A stretch of 10,968 nucleotides of DNA from a bacterium (GTDB taxonomy: Bacteria; Patescibacteriota; JABMPQ01; JAQVVF01), in the NCBI GenBank assembly GCA_030611905.1, contig JAUWOX010000024.1, positions 1 through 10,968 of the forward strand, in the 5' to 3' direction. Positions within the stretch are counted from its first letter, which is position 1, and every line of letters starts with the position of its first letter. Under the pieces are notes generated by a model. The model saw only the letters and a list, made by a program, of their open reading frames with translations, was not told the DNA's origin and did not search any database. Position numbers and translations under genes: made by a program. Of the stretch, positions 6,711 through 10,968 are shown one piece after another.

Positions 6711-7478
6711 TTAGGCTTGGGCCTCGGCTTGTTCGCTAGGGGCGGGAATGCCAGCTTTGACAATGTCGTTTGTTGCTAGCATCCAGGCGTGGTCATTCGC
6801 TTGCAGTCTGATAAACACAGGAACTTTGATTTCGGCGTCTTCGACTTCTTCAGTGTCTTCAGTGCCTTTGATTTTTAGCCTTAGGCTCTCAATCAGTGTT
6901 TCCGAAAGGTTTGTGGGATTGAGTTGGCTATGTTCTAGTTGCATTTCAAAGTCAATGTCTCTCCATTTGATACGCAAGGTGATTGATTTATTTGGGAAGA
7001 GTTCTTGGAGTTTTTCGCATAGTTCAGCTAGCTTGATATATCCCCCCGCGTTAAGGAGGCTTTGTCCACGCGTTAGCATGCCACCAGCAGATTCAATTAA
7101 CATGGGAACATTGGTTAGTGCGTCATAGCCGCGCGCGAAGTATTCTTCCCAGAAAGCACGAGCCAATGTTTTGAAAGGCACCTCTAATCTATAATCGCCA
7201 CTATCTTGGAGTTGTGCTAGACCAGATATTTTCATTTCAGCAGTGAATTCACCGACTGTTAGCCATCTTTTTGATGTTTGTTCCATAACGCGTGGTTTGG
7301 CTGTTTCTAATGCACCTGTTATGAGGTCAATGAAGTTGATGGTAGTGGTATCGTCTCGGTTGTCGGCTAAGTGTTTGAATCTATCAAGAGCTTGTTGTTT
7401 GTCAGGATAATCTTCGACTTGGACATTTTGCATTGTTGTTGTGTCTTTTGGAATGGATAATACTAGGAATTGTTTCAT
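6711..7478 (-). CDS. Orphan protein, 255 aa
   Basis: I do not recognise this gene. ATG 7478 is supported by the SD AAGGAG (7494-7489), 10 bases upstream. The protein begins MKQFLVLSIPKDTTT with no signal peptide. A mixed middle includes FKTLARAFWEEYFARGYDAL (about 102-121) and an alternating strand/helix part with LFPNKSITLRIKWRDIDFEM (about 165-184). An acidic linker (GTEDTEEVEDAE) follows, then a strand-rich end and an Ala/Glu/Gln tail. It is soluble and probably has two domains joined by the acidic linker. It is richer in GC than its neighbours, like the 124-aa orphan, and has the same leader hairpin. A promoter upstream and a terminator downstream make it a single-gene unit. The plus-strand frame at 6748-7128 is a shadow. 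Confidence 0.7.
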   Translation of the reverse strand: MKQFLVLSIPKDTTTMQNVQVEDYPDKQQALDRFKHLADNRDDTTTINFIDLITGALETAKPRVMEQTSKRWLTVGEFTAEMKISGLAQLQDSGDYRLEVPFKTLARAFWEEYFARGYDALTNVPMLIESAGGMLTRGQSLLNAGGYIKLAELCEKLQELFPNKSITLRIKWRDIDFEMQLEHSQLNPTNLSETLIESLRLKIKGTEDTEEVEDAEIKVPVFIRLQANDHAWMLATNDIVKAGIPAPSEQAEAQA

Positions 7479-7500
7479 GGTGGTCTTTCTCCTTGTTTTT

Positions 7501-7515
7501 CCGAACTTGGTTCGG
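7501..7515 (-). promoter_or_regulatory. 5'-leader hairpin shared with the 124-aa gene
   Basis: CCGAAC (7515-7510 on minus), loop CAA, GTTCGG (7506-7501): a perfect 6-bp stem, 6 bases before the SD AAGGAG. Its arms are identical to those of the hairpin at 5593-5609. Confidence 0.5.
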
Positions 7516-7520
7516 GGTTG

Positions 7521-7569
7521 TTGCTAAGGTGCGGTATTTTAATTTAGCAAAATAAATTGGATATGTAAA
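7521..7569 (-). promoter_or_regulatory. Probable promoter and inverted repeat of the 255-aa gene
   Basis: Minus strand -35 TTTACA (7569-7564), 17-base spacer, -10 TAAATT (7546-7541). A 7-bp inverted repeat TTGCTAA (7521-7527) and TTAGCAA (7544-7550) overlaps the -10 and start region. It could be an operator or a leader stem. The -10 is not strong. Confidence 0.35.
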
Positions 7570-7584
7570 GAGATTCTATTAGTG

Positions 7585-7593
7585 TGTTATAAT
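7585..7593 (+). promoter_or_regulatory. Extended -10 promoter of the propeller gene
   Basis: TGTTATAAT with TATAAT at 7588-7593, matching the Nudix box at 6186-6194 and sharing the following ATT. No clear -35. The start would be near 7600, leaving a roughly 24-base A-rich leader without SD before ATG 7624. Confidence 0.55.
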
Positions 7594-7623
7594 ATTATTG
7601 AATTTTAAAATAAAAAATAAAAT

Positions 7624-9612
7624 ATGAGAAATAAATTTTTTTTAGGGAGTTTTTTGATTCTGGTGTTTTTAGGTTCTTTAGTTTTTGGATCAAATGCTAA
7701 TGCGTGGTGGGATACGGAATGGACTTATCGTCAGCCGGTAACGATTAATAATAGTTTAAATGCAGATGCTTTGACTAATTATCAAGTGAAGATTAGTTTG
7801 ACCAGTGCTGATACTGATTTTTGGGCGCATATAGCGAGTGATGGCAGTGATGTTAGGATTTTAGACAGCGATGATGTGAATGCTTTGAATTATTGGTTAA
7901 AGCATTTTGATTATACAGCGCAGACAGCGACAATTTGGGCTAAAGTGCCATCGATTGCGGCGAGTTCTAGTAAGACGGTTTATCTTTATTTTGGTAATTC
8001 CGGCGTTAGTTCGGAGAGTTCAGAAAGCAATGTAATGGAATCTAGTCCAGAGACTTTTTGGACAGCAACGTATAATAAATCAGATCTTGATGATCGAGCC
8101 AATGCAAGTGTTTTTTTGTCTGATGGTAGTTTGGTGGTTGGTGGTAAGACGACAGATAGTGATACAGATTGGACATTAAGAAAATATACTAGCGCTGGTT
8201 CGGTAGAATGGACTAGAGATTATGATTCTGGTGGAAATGATGAGTTATTAGATGTGGCAGTAGATAGCGACGATAATATTATTGCTGTTGGCTATTCAAA
8301 TGCTGATTGGTATATTAGAAAATATGATAGTGATGGGAATGATTTGTGGAATCCTGTTTATAGAAGTTATGATTCAGGGGGCTTTGATTTGGCAAGAGGA
8401 GTGGCAGTTGACAGCGATGATAATGTAATAGTTACTGGTCAGATTTTGCCAGGAGCTGTTACTAATTGGTATACGCGGAAATATACTTCAGGCGGTGGAC
8501 TAATAAATGATGCAACGTATGATTCGGAAGGAGCTGATTTGGCTCGTTCTGTGGCAGTTGATTCTGATAATAATATTATTGTAGCAGGATCATATGCAGG
8601 AGCAAATGCTTATTTTTATGTGAGGAAGTATAATTTTGATTTGTCACAGCTTTTATGGGATCAAACATATGATAAAGGTACTTATAGTATGTATTATGCG
8701 GTTGATGTTGATTCTGATAATAATATTTTTTTGGGAGGGCCTTATCAAGACGGTAATATGAATTGGTTAATCAGGAAAGTTGATTCAAGTGGTAATTTAA
8801 TTTGGGATAGATTGTTTGATAGTGGTAATGGAAATGATTATTTGTACGATTTAGCAGTTGATTCATTAGGAAATGTGGTTGGAGGAGGACTTGCTGTAAA
8901 TAGTGGAGTTGATTGGGATTGGCATCTTAGAAAATATGATGGTGATGGAAATCTTGATTGGACAGTTACGGAGGACGAGATTGATAATTCTGAATCGGCT
9001 TACGGAGTTTGTTTTAGTAATAATGATGATTTAGGTGTAGTTGGATATGTTAATCAGGTGGCTACAGATAGAGATTGGAAAGTGAAAATTTATGGAGAGC
9101 GGCAATATACGAATCCAGCGCCAACAACGAGTTTGGGAGTTTTGGAAAAAACTGCTGACAAAAGTTTTGATAATTATATTAGATTTGGTGATGATTCTGA
9201 AGGGATTAGATATAATTCGACTAAAACTAAAGTTAGTTTGAAGTTTTTGGATCTACCGAATAATCCGAGTAAATATTGGGTAAGGATTAAGAGGCTTAAA
9301 AAATGGCCGAATAATATTTTGAAGAAAAAAACTGTAAAATATTATTGGAAAATAAGAACAAATTTATATAAGGCAAAAGGTAAAAAGCCATTTAAGTTAA
9401 GATTGTTTTTTAAATATACAAAAAAGACTAAAAGAAAATTAAAGGCTAAGAAATTAAGATTGTTTTTTAAGCAGGGGAATTATGTAAATAGCAAATGGGT
9501 TAAAAAGAAAAATGTTAAGTTGAAGAAAAATAATAGGATTTTAAGGACGCAGAAGAGGAAGTTTAAAAAGCTGAAGAATTGGTTTGTGATAAAACAGAGG
9601 CGGCATCACTAA
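7624..9612 (+). CDS. Secreted DUF2341 / seven-bladed propeller protein with a basic tail
   Basis: A 662-residue exported protein. Residues 1-27 form a signal peptide (MRNK, a hydrophobic core, cleavage after ANA). Residues 28 to about 135 match DUF2341 (WWDTEWTYRQPVTI start, YLYFGN near 120-125), a beta-rich domain of surface proteins. Residues 146-492 hold seven repeats of about 46-52 residues with the pattern W...YDSG..D....VAVDSDNNIIVAG.....W.IRKYD..G, starting near 146, 196, 242, 294, 345, 394 and 446. They resemble delta-60/SBBP propeller repeats and should close as a seven-bladed beta-propeller. From about 533 the composition flips: roughly 50 of 130 residues are Lys or Arg and only one is acidic. 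No sortase motif or C-terminal membrane helix is seen. The last two His codons and the stop lie in the repeat palindrome that starts at 9606. Likely cell-surface or extracellular binding; the ligand is unknown. Confidence 0.82.
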   Translation: MRNKFFLGSFLILVFLGSLVFGSNANAWWDTEWTYRQPVTINNSLNADALTNYQVKISLTSADTDFWAHIASDGSDVRILDSDDVNALNYWLKHFDYTAQTATIWAKVPSIAASSSKTVYLYFGNSGVSSESSESNVMESSPETFWTATYNKSDLDDRANASVFLSDGSLVVGGKTTDSDTDWTLRKYTSAGSVEWTRDYDSGGNDELLDVAVDSDDNIIAVGYSNADWYIRKYDSDGNDLWNPVYRSYDSGGFDLARGVAVDSDDNVIVTGQILPGAVTNWYTRKYTSGGGLINDATYDSEGADLARSVAVDSDNNIIVAGSYAGANAYFYVRKYNFDLSQLLWDQTYDKGTYSMYYAVDVDSDNNIFLGGPYQDGNMNWLIRKVDSSGNLIWDRLFDSGNGNDYLYDLAVDSLGNVVGGGLAVNSGVDWDWHLRKYDGDGNLDWTVTEDEIDNSESAYGVCFSNNDDLGVVGYVNQVATDRDWKVKIYGERQYTNPAPTTSLGVLEKTADKSFDNYIRFGDDSEGIRYNSTKTKVSLKFLDLPNNPSKYWVRIKRLKKWPNNILKKKTVKYYWKIRTNLYKAKGKKPFKLRLFFKYTKKTKRKLKAKKLRLFFKQGNYVNSKWVKKKNVKLKKNNRILRTQKRKFKKLKNWFVIKQRRHH

Positions 9613-9684
9613 TGCGCGCTAATTCACCTCGAATCTCGCCAATAGATTAGCGAAAATTGGAGGCAGATTGGCGATAATTAGTGA
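9606..9684. repeat. 79-base imperfect palindrome, two opposed repeat modules
   Basis: The left half (9606-9643) reads TCACTAAT... and the right half (9646-9684) ends ATTAGTGA. Read outward, each half is a series of four units of about 8-11 bases of the form ATTNGNG. The halves pair along nearly their full length with mismatches and almost no loop, so the RNA or single-stranded DNA would fold into a long hairpin. The left half contains the last two codons and stop of the propeller gene; the right half ends 14 bases before the GxxExxY start. Confidence 0.75.
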
Positions 9685-9697
9685 TTAATTAAATGAT

Positions 9698-10156
9698 ATG
9701 AGGAGGGTTCAAAATTTATTATATCCAGAATTGAGTTATAAAATTGTTGGTTTATTAATGGAGATACATAATAAACTAGGGAATAAATATCAAGAGAAGC
9801 ATTATCAGAGAGCCTTTGAGATAAAATTGGATCAGTCGGGAATGAAGTTTAAGAGAGAATTTTTGATTAATTTGAGATTTGAGGGTGAAACAATGGGAAA
9901 ATTTTACGTAGATTTTTTAGTAGAAGATAAAATCATTGTGGAATTGAAAAAGGTTTGGAAGATGACACAGAATGATTATAAGCAAGTTCTGAGATATTTA
10001 GATTCTACTGGATTTAAATTAGCTATACTTGTAAATCTTAGACATCAGCGATTAGAATTTAGGAGAGTAGTTAATTCAAGACCGCGTAAAACGTGGCAGA
10101 AAAATATTAGTGATATTAGAGGTAAATTAGCGCGTATTAGTGATGATGAAGTTTGA
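9698..10156 (+). CDS. GxxExxY family protein (PD-(D/E)XK nuclease-like)
   Basis: A 152-residue protein of the GxxExxY family. The signature helix reads LGNKYQEKHYQRA (27-39): E33 and Y36 are kept, while the motif Gly two residues after G28 is Lys, as in a CPR subgroup I recall. Then come KREFLI and GKFYVDFLVEDKIIVELKK (about 67-85), with an Asp followed by ExK, the arrangement of a PD-(D/E)XK nuclease core. QVLRYLDSTGFKLAILVNL and an Arg-rich strand complete the domain. No biochemical role is established for the family. The C-terminal tail (ISDIRGKLARISDDEV) is translated from the right-hand repeat module, so it is probably not part of the fold. The stop is TGA. It overlaps the next gene by 14 bases. 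Confidence 0.85.
   Translation: MRRVQNLLYPELSYKIVGLLMEIHNKLGNKYQEKHYQRAFEIKLDQSGMKFKREFLINLRFEGETMGKFYVDFLVEDKIIVELKKVWKMTQNDYKQVLRYLDSTGFKLAILVNLRHQRLEFRRVVNSRPRKTWQKNISDIRGKLARISDDEV
10106..10143. repeat. Right-hand copy of the cassette repeat module
   Basis: Four consecutive ATTAG-type units start at 10106, 10115, 10126 and 10136. They match the inverted left module in order and unit length (9, 11, 10 and 8 bases). The copy is in frame within the 3' end of the GxxExxY gene, and its last base is the A of the ATG at 10143. Confidence 0.75.
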
Positions 10157-10968
10157 TTTTCTTACTAAAAAAGAAATTGATGAGATTGTTAGGGAGTCGG
10201 ATTTTGATGTGGAGAAAGAGATTTACAAAAGTGATTATTATCAGAGGGATCGAGTTAGAAATATTATTTTTGCGGGGAAGTTTGATGGAAAAGATGCTAT
10301 TTTAAAAATCTGGAAAGATCCAAGAGAAGTTTTTGAACCGATTATGTTGAAGGATTTCTTGGATAAAAATGATAGTCAGATTTTAATTGCGCCAGAGCTT
10401 TATGATTATAAAATGCATTCTGATCATTGTGGCTGGTTGATCGAGGAGAGAATTGATGTGGGCCAAAATATTTTCAAGGGTCTGCCAAATGATGAACAGC
10501 GAGAAGAGTTTATGAAAGTGTTTAAAATTTATAAGGATAATTGGTCGGAAAGGCCGCCAATTGAAATCAAGGAAGATAAAAATGTTGTTGAATGTGGTGT
10601 AAAGCATATTGAAAAATGGCGAAAGCTGGCAGAAGAGAGGAATTGGTTGGAAAAGAAATCTTATGAATTATGCGATAGGGCGATTGATGTTTTAAAAGAG
10701 CATGGTAACAAATATGGATTTTGGTGGATCCATGGTCATTTTAAACCAAAGGAAATTTTCAAAATAAAAAAGAAATATTATTTAACTGATTTTGCGCATT
10801 GTGGTTGGAGGCCAGAGTTTGTTGAAGGACCATTTATTGTTTGGTCTATTATTCAAGACTCAAGAGATGTTATTAATTTAGATCGGGCGATTAAGGAGAG
10901 CTTGGCATGGAAGGAATTATTTATGAAGAATGATTTTGTTGATGATTTAGGATTTAATCTGGGAATGT
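10143..10968 (+). CDS. Phosphotransferase-like (APH-fold) protein with degenerate active site, partial
   Basis: An open frame from ATG 10143 (second ATG 10146; no SD decides between them) runs off the right edge: about 275 residues, C-terminus missing. The layout suggests the aminoglycoside phosphotransferase/kinase-like fold. Numbering from the second ATG, there is an N-lobe with RNIIFAGKFDGKDAILKIW (K54 as the ATP-binding Lys), a hinge-like WLIEERID (97-104), and a C-lobe with WWIHGHFKPKEIF (193-205), followed by YYLTDFAHCGWRPEF (211-225). Active enzymes have HGD...N and a metal-binding Asp. Here the catalytic Asp is His198 and the Asn position is Glu203, while D215 is kept. It may be a pseudokinase or bind nucleotide for another purpose. 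It overlaps the GxxExxY stop by 14 bases. Confidence 0.75.
   Translation, partial: MMKFDFLTKKEIDEIVRESDFDVEKEIYKSDYYQRDRVRNIIFAGKFDGKDAILKIWKDPREVFEPIMLKDFLDKNDSQILIAPELYDYKMHSDHCGWLIEERIDVGQNIFKGLPNDEQREEFMKVFKIYKDNWSERPPIEIKEDKNVVECGVKHIEKWRKLAEERNWLEKKSYELCDRAIDVLKEHGNKYGFWWIHGHFKPKEIFKIKKKYYLTDFAHCGWRPEFVEGPFIVWSIIQDSRDVINLDRAIKESLAWKELFMKNDFVDDLGFNLGM

Larger units (their letters stand above)
9606..10143 (+). mobile_element. Putative repeat-bounded GxxExxY cassette
   Basis: A 538-base segment bounded by inverted copies of one module: 9606-9643 (inverted) and 10106-10143 match at 32 of 38 positions, and 26 of 29 over the outer part. A third copy in direct orientation lies at 9646-9684. 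The only gene inside is GxxExxY. No target-site duplication is visible and no transposase is encoded, so mobility would be in trans, by the nuclease-like protein, or past only. This is an inference from sequence structure. Confidence 0.45.

Noticed and set aside
6748..7128. Plus-strand frame opposite the 255-aa gene
   Set aside because: Ser/Leu-rich shadow with no SD; the minus gene has SD and terminator.
8250..8730. Recurrent near-identical DNA such as GATTCTGATAATAATATT
   Set aside because: These are the coding repeats of the propeller blades, in frame and diverged, not a CRISPR array or mobile repeat.
10383..10607. Minus-strand 74-aa frame
   Set aside because: It lies opposite the kinase-like gene, which is continuous from 10143 to the edge.

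Overview
The window looks like a chromosomal piece of a Candidate Phyla Radiation (Patescibacteria, Parcubacteria-like) genome. This is inferred from the strong AT bias, small tightly packed genes, many families of unknown function, weak or missing Shine-Dalgarno (SD) sites at most starts, and a secreted DUF2341/beta-propeller protein beside a GxxExxY gene. TGA is used as a stop (for example at the end of the GxxExxY gene) and Trp is TGG, so this is not the code-25 Gracilibacteria/Absconditabacteria lineage. No rRNA, tRNA or CRISPR array is visible.

Layout. Positions 1-181 (+) hold the 3' end of an unrecognised gene, followed by an intrinsic terminator. From 400 to 5354 there is a long minus-strand run: DUF4037 protein, an unrecognised 193-aa protein, a DUF4160 protein, a frameshifted unknown gene that overlaps or abuts it, a 121-aa conserved hypothetical, a two-pore-helix type K+ channel, a Cys-rich putative lipoprotein, an HD-domain protein whose HD motif reads PD, and a DUF6790 membrane protein. 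A minus-strand terminator closes the run near 365. The genes from about 400 to 2630 are separated by only 6-23 bases and probably form one transcript.

From 5485 to 7623 there are three compact units: a 124-aa orphan gene with its own promoter, perfect SD and terminator; a Nudix hydrolase whose extended -10 box suggests a leaderless mRNA; and a minus-strand 255-aa orphan gene with SD and terminator. The two orphan genes are richer in GC than their neighbours, and both carry the same small hairpin (CCGAAC/GTTCGG) just upstream of a strong SD. This looks like a shared control element.

From 7624 to the right edge there is a secreted protein (signal peptide, DUF2341, seven propeller-like repeats, extremely basic tail), then a GxxExxY nuclease-like gene, then a degenerate aminoglycoside-phosphotransferase-like kinase that runs off the window. 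The GxxExxY gene is bounded by copies of a 38-39 base module built of four ATTRGYG units. Two copies face each other upstream as a 79-base palindrome, and one forms the 3' end of the gene. The left copy supplies the stop codon of the propeller gene, and the right copy ends on the A of the first ATG of the kinase gene. I read this as a probable small mobile or domesticated repeat cassette, and it is the most interesting structure in the window.
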